Positions 45,000-56,600 of a DNA stretch of 64,000 bases are shown here, one piece after another (the stretch's first letter is position 1; every line of letters begins with the position of its first letter). The stretch is taken from positions 2,668,501-2,732,500 of the forward strand of contig OU452234.1 of NCBI GenBank assembly GCA_911728455.2, given 5' to 3'. Position numbers and translations under genes: made by a program. The DNA is from Marthasterias glacialis. Its lineage: Eukaryota; Echinodermata; Asteroidea; Forcipulatida; Asteriidae. Below the pieces are notes generated by a model that was not told the DNA's origin, searched no databases, and was given only the letters and a program-made list of their open reading frames with translations.

Positions 45000-47900
45000 T
45001 CATTCCAGCTCTTTGGCTTCATACACTGGTTGTCCACAAACAAAGGTCTTAAGGAGGTTAAGATTGTCATCGAATAGGACTAGATCTGCTCGGTTCCCAA
45101 CTTTGACAGCCCCGATTCCTTTCAGGTTTGCAATTCTGAAAAATGAACGAGTCAAGAAAAAGTCTTTATTTATGGACAGTTCTCTTGGTTACCATATTAG
45201 TGATTGTGGTAAATCTCACTGAATGAAGTATGACCGACTTGTCATTCAGTAAATGTAACAGAGTGTGGGTTCGAATCCCAACCATGGCATTTGGGTCCAA
45301 GCACAAGTCACTGAACTATTTACTTCTCATCACCCAGGAGTAAATATGTACCAGTGAGGTTGGACATTGCTGTGAATGATTAGCTACCTGTGCATAGATT
45401 CAGCTGCAAGGGCTACTTACTCCTAAGCAGTTGAGATGATTTCAGGAATCTTATGGCCCAATGATCAAGGCTCGATTTCACAAAGTGCTAAGATTCATCT
45501 TAAGATGAGTTTGCCAGAGACAACTTTAAAATCAAATTATAAATGCATATTGTTATAATTCTTATCACAATCAAAGAGACCAACCTGGCAGGGTTTTCAG
45601 ACACCATAGCTGCTGCTTTCCCAATTCCTATGTGGAATGTCTTAATGAGTGACTTGAATGCATCAAGACATGAACAGCAACTTCCCGCAAGAGTTGTTGT
45701 ACCATCAATCACAAGACATTTACCATCTGGGGTGACCCTCACTGAAATCAGAAGAAAAACACAGTGTATCCATGATGGAGAGTAGCAGGATTTAATTGTT
45801 TTAGCTCTGACTGTCTTTTCCTGGCGATGAAAAAGATGAGTTGTCACCACCTCGTCTCAACACCACCTTTAAGATACATTTTCAACATACCTCATTTAAG
45901 ATGACGACAACAACAATATTCTTAAGGAGCGCTTAATCATGAGAATTCTAAGAAGAAACATATAAATAGTATCGATGTATTGCTGTAATGTAATGTCAGT
46001 TGAAGGCCTCTGGCCTAGTGGTCTTTAGCTTTGGGTTGCCCTACTGTGATTGGGGTAGGGGTGAAACTGTTCTTTCTTTGTTTTGAGGCTGGAGCTTGTA
46101 AATGTAGAGGGAGACCACGAGAGTTTGACTTACTGTTTCTTTCACTGTAGGATATCTTCTTATTTGGTATGGACTCAGCAGTGCAGTCTGATACAAATGC
46201 TATTTGACTGAAATGCCTTGAACTGAGTAGATTTGACACAGCAAGTGGATGTCTGGAAAAAATACAATAAATAGAACAAATTAGCTACAGTTCAGAAATG
46301 AAACAAAGATTTAGTTGATGCAAAGTGCTTACCAACCAAAACGACTTGTGGTATTAATGCAAAGAGTGATAAAAAATTCAAAAAATGTTTCAATCTCACC
46401 AGAGTAATAAATAAACTTCTAAGACCTGCCAGGCACTTTAATATGCAATCATAAAAAGTGGAAGAATAATGAAGTTTGACCCCAATTGCAGGCCACTCAA
46501 CATAAAAAATAAACTCTTCTGTTGTAAATGCATTATTAGAGTTGTACTTACACATGGACCATATCGCCAATTATTTCAACAGTTGGTGGCGCTAGTTTCT
46601 CATATCCTGGCAGCGAGGGAAAGCGGTCAGTCATTCCAAAATTTACTAGACTTGGATTCCTAATGAAAGGAAGACAGATGTTGTTCATGATAATTGCTAA
46701 TGTTTCACAGACGAAATAACTTGCTGGTGGACCATTAAATAAATTTAAAACATGAAACTGCAATGAAAAAATTACTCACCTATGGTGGAAATTACAGACA
46801 TTGAAGAGATGTGTGATATGAAATTGGATGGATGGTTTCATTCGTAGTGCTCCTAGAATTTCTTGCTCTGTTGCAACTCGATCATGACCTAATGCTGGTA
46901 CAATACCTCTGCAACGAAATAAACAATTAGTCCACGGTAAATGTGTTCTTTAGTCAATGTTTTACATTAAAATGCCTCAAGATATGAGGAAGCTCAGTTT
47001 CCCGTTTTGCAAAGCTTCAAAATCCTACCTTTCTAGGAGTAGTTCGATCTTCTCATAGTTGGATTTGGCCTCCATATGGGGACTTATTGTCATGATACGA
47101 CAGCTTGGCATCGCATCAAGAATCTCTCTAAATTCTGGCATTGACATTTCATTATCTCCCACCGGAAGGCCACCAAAATCATTCACTATTGGTCCCTGTG
47201 GAAAGACAGTTTAGGAACAAACAAAAATAATCAAGACTGTATCTGTTAAAATGTTAACGAATGAATATTTACATAATAAACCAATGCAGATATCCTTTCT
47301 CTAATGTAATTTTACAATTTTCAATAGACCTTTTCAATACACCACCATAGCTGAGGTTAGACAATGAAAACACAGGCGCATGTACATGCCTTAAACAACT
47401 TTCAACCAATGAGGTGTCTTCTTCTGACCTCAGTGAGGGCGCTGTTTGAGCTTGTGATGTCATATCCGAAGGGTTTACTGGTTTACAATTTTACTTTTAT
47501 GTTAGTTTCCTGATGAAACTAGAGCACACTAGTTTAAACTTTTCAAAGCCACCAATTTGTCCCAGAAGAGATTAATACATGGTATATCGAAAAGAAAAAA
47601 CAAAAAAACATCTTTGTTATAGTCTTGCTGAACTAAAAAATGTGCTTGAACTGTTCTGACCATCAGACACTGACAACATTTCAGATTTGTAAAAAAAATC
47701 ACCAACAAGATGACCGACATATATAGCAGCTAGTGTATCATACACAACGAAAAAGCACAATACTCAAAACATTGTTAGCAAACATCTTAATCAAGTTGAT
47801 AAGTTCTTTTATTTAAAAACTGGGCTCGTTTCCCAAACAGTACAGACCTAGTATACATTGTTTCAACCTATTCCATTTGACAAAATAAAAACAAAGTTGG

Positions 47901-50444
47901 TCCACACATTTTCAAGAAGACCTACCTCAGCATGGATGCCCTCACAAGTTGACCCCTGACCTGTTTTTCCGACTACTCCTTCAAGTATTTTGAGTGTATT
48001 GAATACTGTATGTGATTGTAGATCTTTGGGGAATACCATGGACGCTAGGAAAGATGTCACTCCATACTTCATCAGACGCTGCTGGGTGTAAGCTGAGAAT
48101 GAAATAATCAAAATCCCAAATAAATTGATTTCTGATATAAAGACAAGTCTCAAAGTTTTTGAATTTTATTGTAGAACTATGAGCCTTGTGACAGATCTGA
48201 TCTTAAGTTAAGTTAAGGTACAATACAGTATTGGTTTTCATCCATTTTTTTTATTAGTATCAGTCTGAAAGCTAATTGATGAAGTTCATACCAGCAGAAA
48301 TTGTCCATAGAAATATTTCTGTCTGAAATACTAGCGGAGTTGAGAAAATACAATTTGTAGACCCAAATTTTAATTTCGGTTGTAAAAATCAAAATTAAGA
48401 TCAATGTGCTTTAGCCCAAATTTTCACAGGTTTGTTTTTTCATGTATATATTGAATCACACAAAGTAAGAACATTGCACCATAACCTTTATCAATCCTAG
48501 ATTTTACCTTTAAACACAAAGGCCATCGTAATCCCCGTCAAAATATTGTAATAAAAAACAGTGGCAACTTTTATAAAAAAAGAGAAGTTTTAATAAACAG
48601 TTCTTTTAAAAATGTCAAGAATTAAGTCAGGTTAAAAACATAAAACAAGTATGAATGAATTATATCTGAAGAAACATTTCACTATTTTTAACAGATCCAT
48701 GTTTTTCATGTACCTGGATTGCTCCAAAATTGGACCAAGTCATCTGCTCCACCTGAGAAAAAGAAAGAGGCAAAGAAATTAAGGGCATTTCAAATAAGCA
48801 AACTTGACCCAACAAATTTTCAACAAGACCCATCTCAACTTGGATGCCATTACAAGACAAAAAAGCTTGTACAAATTTTTTATTGTGTAAATATGTATTG
48901 AGTATCTCTGCAAAGAAGCTTGATTTGAATTGGAATTTGGAAGATGTGTAATTTTCTTTTACCAACACCACCAATCACTTAACCTTCTCTTGATCTTGAA
49001 AAATTTGAAGTCATTTTAATAAATGCAATTACATCCTTCATCATGACTCCTATAATCAATCTGGCACAGTGTTTATTCTAGGTTTGATGATTGTAACTGA
49101 CCTCAACAATGACTTTCTAAAACTTACTCATAGCCCTACAGTCGGGACCATCGAGAGGAGATTTATGATCATCGCAACTTTGTTTACTATAGCTTGTAAA
49201 AATGTAATAATATGACTTACTAAGTCCATGGTGGTGAATATCCACAAAGCCTGGTGTAACAATATCTGCATAGTAATGCGTCCGAGCACCCTTTACTAAA
49301 TCTGCTTCTTGATCAAGGATTGCTGTTGAATGAAAAAAATATTGTTCATTTGCTTAATATTTTTTGGGTACATGTTAATGCCTTTAAGTATCGTGGTTTG
49401 TAGGGCCATGGAGGCAGTACCATGGACGAAAGAACCATCCACAGATAGGACTGATTCAGTTCTTTCATCAAGCAAAACTTTAAAATTTCTTCCAGTCTTC
49501 CCGTTTAAAGCACCAATCCTGAATAGAGTTAGCTACCACGCACACAAATGAACGAACTTACAGATTTTAAGTAATTAAATGTATCACTATCAGTGAGCTG
49601 ATCAGTGAAAAGCAAAATGTTATCGATTCTCAAATAAAAGCTCCACCCATTTAAACTTTACAGCTGACTTAGTGCTACTGGCCCTGACACACGTGACATA
49701 TGACCTAATTTGATTCTTTACCATTGTTTATTTCACACATTGTATTGACTCTAGCCCTGGTAGGAGGACAGTCTCCATTGCCCCACTGCCACTGACAGTG
49801 GCACTGCCACTGGCAGTAAAACAGAGACTAACAATCACCACTGGTACCACCAGGGCTTAGCCCCAGTAATCGGGGCGCTGTACTCCTTTTTCATGTTTTT
49901 AGTCATTAGAGTTAGACCCAGTAACTGGGGCACCGTACTCCTTTTTTTAAATTTTGACTTTCCAAAAAAGGAGTACAGCGCCACAATTTAAAAAAAGTAG
50001 CACAGTGCGCCCCAGTTACTGGGCCATGCTATTTTCCTATTGCGACACTCATACTCTTAGTTACTTCTGTACAAAAATCATATAAATAAAGGCCTTTTTG
50101 TGAAAACAAATGAAACTGTTTGTTTTGTTTCATCTCTCCGTGAAAAACTTAGAGGTAAACACCCGCCACTTTTTTATTTTTTATAGATTTGTATGCTACT
50201 GCTCATCCCCTACCCCTAACTTCAAAGTAAAACATTTTTTTAATAGTAAACACGTCTTCCCATCAAAACAGAGGGCGTCCTACTTCCTTGACCCCTTGGT
50301 ACGTGATGAAGGAATACTTTCTGATCAGAAAATCCCACCTGATATTACTCCATCTTCGATGATTAAATGCAGCTTTCCCTCTCGCGTTTCCCCACCAGGA
50401 AGAGCTAGCTGCTTACAAGTGATACAAATAAAATCATCGTCCAT
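45000..50444 (-). CDS. NagA-like amidohydrolase (N-acetylglucosamine-6-phosphate deacetylase family), complete
   Basis: Family members remove acetyl from GlcNAc-6-phosphate in amino-sugar recycling. Exons in gene order: 50339-50444, 49221-49322, 48714-48752, 47926-48092, 47029-47195, 46780-46908, 46552-46659, 46134-46252, 45585-45741 and 45000-45135, giving 409 residues with every phase closing. Expected ligands are in order: VTPGFVDIHHHG (metal site), GIHAEGPI (metal glutamate), ALGHD, ITHLFNVCNFHH, DMVHVHP, AFVSDCTAE (catalytic aspartate), DGTTTLAGS, and the C-terminal RADLVLFDDNLNLLKTFV. Order, spacing and total length fit NagA. The metal motif is HHH, as in two-metal Gram-positive-type enzymes, rather than the QxNG form I recall for animal AMDHD2, so it may be a separate paralogue. 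The donor after YSERN (46132-46133) is the one that restores frame; longer open frame beyond it is intron. Exact substrate is not proven. Confidence 0.88.
45225..45480 (+). repeat. tRNA-derived SINE in NagA-like intron 9
   Basis: Exact B box GGTTCGAATCC at 45268-45278, followed by acttctcatcacccaggagt and ggcccaatgatcaagg, the same body as the tRNA-Leu-derived SINE at 43518-43795. The A-box half is diverged. Confidence 0.6.
47315..47465 (+). repeat. Interspersed repeat, shared with 59028-59165
   Basis: Both segments run aatagacctt/tctatagacc, then aacaatgaaaa-like, then aaccaatgaggtgtc/gccaatgaaaggcc, then tgacctcagtgagggcgctg/tgacctctgtgagggtgctg and tttgagc. This marks an old interspersed family. 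No end structure is clear. Confidence 0.5.
49858..50025. mobile_element. Nested palindromic MITEs, TAGACCCAGT family, copy 3
   Basis: Two left ends (TAGCCCCAGTAATCGGGGCG at 49858 and TAGACCCAGTAACTGGGGCA at 49913) face one right end (gcgccccagttactgggcca, ending about 50025), with the shared ctgtactccttttt inner block repeated. One copy appears to have inserted into, or been copied within, another. It lies in the first intron of the NagA-like gene, about 420 bp from its start codon. Confidence 0.75.
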
Positions 50445-50695
50445 TTCACTTACAGAACGATAAGTTTTCGCTTCGGCAACAAAACACACGGCCGGTAAGC
50501 AAAGTCACCTTTGACCTTTAATTTTCGGATCCATAATACTGTTGAATGTGACGATCCACTGATCTCACGTGAAATCCTATCCGAATTTTACACTAAGTAG
50601 ATTATTAATTCTTGGGAATAACGTCGTGTGAGTTGGGAAGGGTTTCGTTTTCATCCATCATTCAGCAGATTGGGAGTCTGTTTTTCTCCCAAAAG
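50445..50695. promoter_or_regulatory. Bidirectional promoter, NagA-like gene and FAM91A1
   Basis: Only 251 bp separate the start codon of the NagA-like gene (minus, 50442-50444) from that of FAM91A1 (plus, 50696-50698). Both transcripts therefore almost certainly start inside this interval. It includes a somewhat GC-richer part (aaacacacggccggtaagc) and a cacgtga-like E-box (tctcacgtgaaatc, near 50563-50576). No TATA box at a usual distance is obvious on either side. Confidence 0.6.
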
Positions 50696-53600
50696 ATGAA
50701 TGCGGAGGTAGAATTTCACATCAGAAATAATTATCCGTGGGCGAAACTACCAGCAAATGTCAAACAGGTAACAAATTTAGATTTGTTTTCTGAATGAAAA
50801 TGTCTGAATGTCACTTGCTCTGCATGTCGCATGTGATTTAACATGTTTAATGTGGTTTAATTCCCACCGATCTTTGGTTCAAGCTGTCTTCAACTATACA
50901 TGTCCCAAAAAGGAGATATAGGCCTATAAACCAAACTGACATATGAAGCTCCTAATGATTGTGGTTGATGGTTGAATTTACGTGGTTGATACAAATTACA
51001 ACATCATATGTGTGACTGTCAGACTGTGAACATGGTGAAGAAGAAGTCACATCACAGTCACAGACACAGTCACAGCAGCCACGAATAGGGTCCCTAGCCT
51101 AGCCCCTAGAGAGGAAGGCATAAACTTGATAAAGCCATAAGGGTAGAGGTTGAATGTGAGGGTAGGGGTTGTTTGAGGGTTTAGTTTTGGGTTGAGTGTG
51201 GGGGTAGGGGATGGGTGGGATGGGGAGGTACTGACTCAGGTTGTTACACTATCAATCATTTCCACTACTTGTCCAATAGCAGAACAACCTGATTCTACCC
51301 TAAACTCTAGGAGAGTAGGTGGGAGTTCAGAACAAGTGTGTGAAGAGAATGTTGCATTCAGACCGTCCATAGGCTCTGCACACACGCAATTATTCAGGGG
51401 ATCAGGTTGGCTCAGTGGTTTCTTTCCTTGCCTTTTTATCTTGTCGACCCCGGTTTGAATCCCGGACAGGAGCTTGGCATATGGATTGGGTTTTCAGTCT
51501 CTACCTGATTCCATGGGTTTTCCCCATTTGGGGTTTTCCTCCCACTTCTAAAACTGAACATTTCTTCTCGTTTCCTACACCATCCTGTTATTGGCACTTG
51601 CGCTGTTGGATGTGTAATAAAAAAAAAATTAAAAAAAATTTCACAACCTTTGTGGTTTATTTTCATACATTGTGACGCATTTAAAATGCCTTTAAAAAAA
51701 TGGTAATTTTTGTTCCACCCCCCCTTTATGTAATATGATCCGAAATTCACTTGAAATAATTTTACAATACAAATTATGTGTACCCAAAGAAACAGCTTGT
51801 TCTGTGTTGCTTCCTCTATGCTCTGACTGAGTCTGATGGCTTTTAAAATTCATGAAATTTCATGCAGAATCTGCTGCATATTTTTTAAAAACTTATGTTT
51901 GTAATTCCTTTAGTTGCAGAAGCATTCTTGACCATAATAAATGTATTTTGCCTCCGACAGGCAGAATGACTGAATTAGATTAGTAGTTATTGTCTGGGCC
52001 AGTCAACATCAATTTCAAGCTTTCATATGTTTAAGTATTTTTTAACAATTGACAGGATTAAATTGTTGTTCGTCTCCATTTATCTTTGACAGGTCCTTGG
52101 ACAATCACAGAAAGAGTATGAGAAACTTGTTGTCAACTTCAGTGTCAAGAACCAGTTGCGATACAAAGGAAATCTTGGTGGGTTTTAATAGTCTAATCAT
52201 AACAAACCCTTAAGAATCCACTGGCAGGTTTTGTTTAATTCTGTTGGGTCAAGTACATGATAAGTAATAGTATTGCACCAGACCTACAACTACAATCAGA
52301 GTCCAACAATTTAAGCGTTGCGTTACCTTATGGTATTAGACTGAATACTGCACTATAAAACTGATTGTGCTTAGCCTTTTTGCAGGGCATACTACAAAAA
52401 TCAGCTTTTGGTGGTGAATTACAATAGAAAATTTGACTGAGTTGACCGAGTTATGGAGAGAGATGCATTTAACTTTACTTGTCTGTTGGCTTTCGCACTG
52501 TCAATAGTCCATATATTAAGGTTTCCTTATTGTCATTTGTGCGTCTATAAATTTAGAAGCTAAATTAGTGCAGGTAATGATTAAAATTTAGCTGTTTAGA
52601 ATAACAAACTAACCAGCTGGACAAATTCAACAGAATTTTTACTGGTCCTCAGATAGACTCCTTGCGTTAATGATTTCTGAATTGTTATCTTCTTATCAGT
52701 GCGCAACGTGCGACGAGATGAGAAAAAATACTATGAGGAGTTGCTGAAGTACAGTGCAGACCATCTGATCCTGTATCCCTACCATCTGTCTGATATCATG
52801 GTGAAGGGGCTGCGGAATACTCCCTTCTCATACTACATGAGGATGATGCATGGAATTATGTTGGGAGAGAAGAGTTACGATTCACTACCAAACTTCACAG
52901 CCGCTGATTGTAAGCAAAACTTTTCGCATGTACTTAAACGTTCATAGAGCTGCTTAACGGTAAGCAAAATTTTCTGCTTAGTTTAGCAGAAAAAATTGCT
53001 TTAGCGCAAGTGTATTTCACAGGTTAGCAAGAAGATTAGGTAGCAAACTAGCTCATTCACCGTGGATTAACATCGTTATGTCAGTCATTTGCTTACAGTA
53101 AGTGTCAGAAGGGTAGCGTGCCTTTTTCCGTGCTTACGGTTAGCTTTGCTATGAAATGGAAATCATACAGTACAAGCACAAGACCGCGAGCAGCTCTATG
53201 AAATTTGGCCCTGTTGAAGGCGAGATTTTGTTCACTTTATATATCAATGTACTTCAAAGCTCAAGGTTCCGCAAAATGTTTGAATACACTTTAGACTTGC
53301 ACAGATTGTTACTAAGAAACTTTTTATCAATTTCTTCTACCTAACTATTCCAGAATCCAACGGCATGCTTTGTTGGATCAGATTCTACAATCCATATTCA
53401 TGACTTCATTAAACCTTTTCTCACTTTACAAAGCCATTTCCCAGGAAACAAAATCCCAGGAAAATTCCTTATCAACAATTTCACATTTCCTGTTAACTTC
53501 CTCAGGGAAACTGAAAGGTAAACTTGGGTTTATCCTCTTTAACATGGATATCTTTTTCCAAGTAAATTCCAAGGATGAACAGTTTATGTACAGAAAGGTC

Positions 53601-56600
53601 AGCTGAATTTTTCCTGGACTTTCCAGGGGAAATTCTTTTGGTGTGGAAAAGGCTCTCAATTGAGGAAGGATCCAAGTCAATAATCCTTTGGAATTAATCA
53701 ACACCTTTGGGACTATGATTAGTAAGTAAAGCCATGGAGGTAAAAGATAGCGGGCAGTTCATACTTCAGTTGAAATTGAAACGCATTTCCTTGGGTCACA
53801 ATTGGAAAACGAGCGCATAGAAATTTGATTTGTGTGACCTAAAAACTAAATTTCTCCTTGCATCCATTCCATGAGACATACACCATAGTGGCATTACGTA
53901 CACTACATTCTGGTTGACGTTATTTCTATTTGTTTACAGGTCTAAGGCTCCTGGGCATTGGACGAAACCAGTACATTGATATTATGAATCAGTGCAGGTC
54001 TTCCAAGGTAATCAACTTTTATTTGTTAACAAAAGTGTCGTTCATATTTTCCCGTACACTGCTTCAACATGAGATAAGAAGGGGACAAAAAAAACATGCA
54101 TTTGAAAGGATCCCAGCAAAATTGCACAAGACTTGCTAAGTCAGTTAATGACAATGTTCATATAATGTTTAGGTGTACTCAAGTACAGGTATTTATTGCC
54201 ATATTCTGGGAAAGCACTACAAAATAAAGTTCTTTCTCTGATAAAATTTGAAAAACTTGAAAAAGGACAAACTTGAAAGACTTGTTAATATCAAGCATTT
54301 ATAAAGGGCACTCTACAGAGAAAGCTCAATGCCTAGGCTATATAATACATACATGTTGTATGTTTTCAAATTTTTGCAATTGTTGACAAAACTAATTTTG
54401 TGTGCAGGATCAGAACAACATATTTTATAAGTCTGTTGCTACTTGCACGCCTTAAATGATGGTCAAAACTGTTTGGACACCTATACACTTTGCCTCTCAA
54501 TTGATGTTGAGATTCCTGTTTTTACAAACACTTTGTAAATTAAGTTTCAACTACCAAATTTTGTCTTCATTGTTCTGGGGAAACACTTGCCTGTAAATCT
54601 GCCAATCGTTGTTTATTTTTGTACACGTAAATGTTCTTCAAAAGGTTCCTGCACAGTTTTTACGAAAACTTTCTTCAAGTTCTGTCTGAACTTGTGTCTT
54701 ATTGCACTTTAAAGATGCATTGTCCGATTTCAGGCCGATTTGGGGGTCAAAAATTGCTTTAACTTTCAAATTGCTTATATCACGGGGTGTAAAAAGTTAT
54801 GAGCTTTCATTTGATACTTTGAACGAAAAAATCTGTCAAGGATTAGTGGCAGTTAATTAAAAACGTAAATGAATAAAAGGCTGGCCCAGCCTTTTAATTC
54901 TCAGAGTGATGACGTACATCATTTGCATATTGCAGCAGCACAGGGTATGAATATTCATGTTTATATTCAAGCAGCGTTATTTCGGAACAACGATCGACCA
55001 GTTGGTTTTCTGTGGTGCACATTGTACACGGTGTAACGAAAAAAACCCAACACTGTACATATACAGTAGGAGCCTACGACAATCGATCGTCCGTGTGATC
55101 GTCGATTGACCAGCGGCGGCCTGCTCCTACTAACCTGCCCGGTGTGTTTGCAGCAGAGAGCCGGTGTTAGTTTATCACTCGGATCGCGCACTCAATGTAT
55201 GTACATTGTACATACACCACATACATTGTATGTACGCGCACAGCGAGCCGTGTGGGCCAGTAGCGACTGAGAGCATTGCAGGGGACCTGCCGCAACCCGT
55301 TCATATTAAAAAAGGTCACAAGAATCATGAATATTCATTATCTTGCAGATTCTTCTGATTGGCCGCTGGAAAACCAATCAATTGAAGTCGACAAATGCCC
55401 GCGGAAACTTTAAAGTGTTCTACCTCGAGTTCCTGATATCAGAATTATTTTTTTATTTATATTTTTCGTTACACAAACATTTAAATTTTTTTAAATTCGT
55501 TTGCTCAAGGAAATTGATTTTTTTAGCCTTTGGCCCAAAATCGGACAATGTATCTTTAAAGTTTTCTTCCTTGCCTGTGCTGCCAGCAAGGCTAAAGCAT
55601 GTAATCTGACGAGTTTCTGCTAGCCACTCATCAGTGAAATGGTTCTCTTTCTGGTACTATTCTTTTTTTTTAAATTTCATTCTCTATACATAAACTGCTG
55701 ATTATACTTAACGCTGCTTTTCAGCCTTCTTTAAGTCGCAGTGGAAGCTTCAATGTAAGTTTAAGCTGCTTTCTATGTCCCAGCATGTTGTGTCTCGTCA
55801 GGAATGAATGCAGATAGTGTATTAACCTTTATCATTAATATGCAGCCATCTTGGTTTTTTCATCCAGTCAACTTCAAGTACTCTTAAAACCACGTCTGTG
55901 AGCAATTCCATAATCAAATATTGGTATAGGTACTAACAAAGGCAGACAGAGCCAAAGCTGAACTGGGTGGTTTCAAAAAGGTCTTTTGAAACCGAACCAA
56001 GGGCCTTTCCAGACCTAGGCTTGGGCTCCAGATCGGGCTCTGGCTTGTGCTGCGTCATCGTTTTGAAGCAGTGTGTATTTTGTACGGTGCTTCAACATCA
56101 AACAGATCAGAGCCTGAGCCAAAGTTTGGAAAAAGCCTTCATTGTAGAAGAAAGAAAGTCTGATACCTTTTCATAAAATGACAGATATCATTGTCACGCT
56201 GTAGAGTATACAAGGGACTTGACAAAGATGGCAGCATGAAAGATGGCTACATTGAGATAAGGGTCTATTTTGTTTGCACTTGAAGATGTATACGTTTGTG
56301 GATAATAATTTCTTTATTTTTTTGCATTTTATTCTACCTGAAAGTAGAAGATGTTGTTTTACTTAACTTCATTGGATCGTAGAGTAGAATCAGATAAGAT
56401 CAGGTCAAACTTAAGAACCTACACTTGTAAAAGCATGTTTGTGTAGTATTAGCAATCTTTATGTTTTATTTTTAGGACTCAAATAACAAGACATTATTGG
56501 ACAACATGGCCTTGGAATTGTAACATTAACTAGAACATCGAGAATTTCACAAAACCTGAACCATTTTTCTGTTGTACTTTAAAATGTAAATATCAATGTT

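Noticed and set aside
46015..46133. Continuation of the NagA-like exon to the stop near 46015
   Set aside because: This stretch is open in the same frame, but the gtaagt donor at 46132-46133 gives the correct phase for the next exon, while no later GT does.
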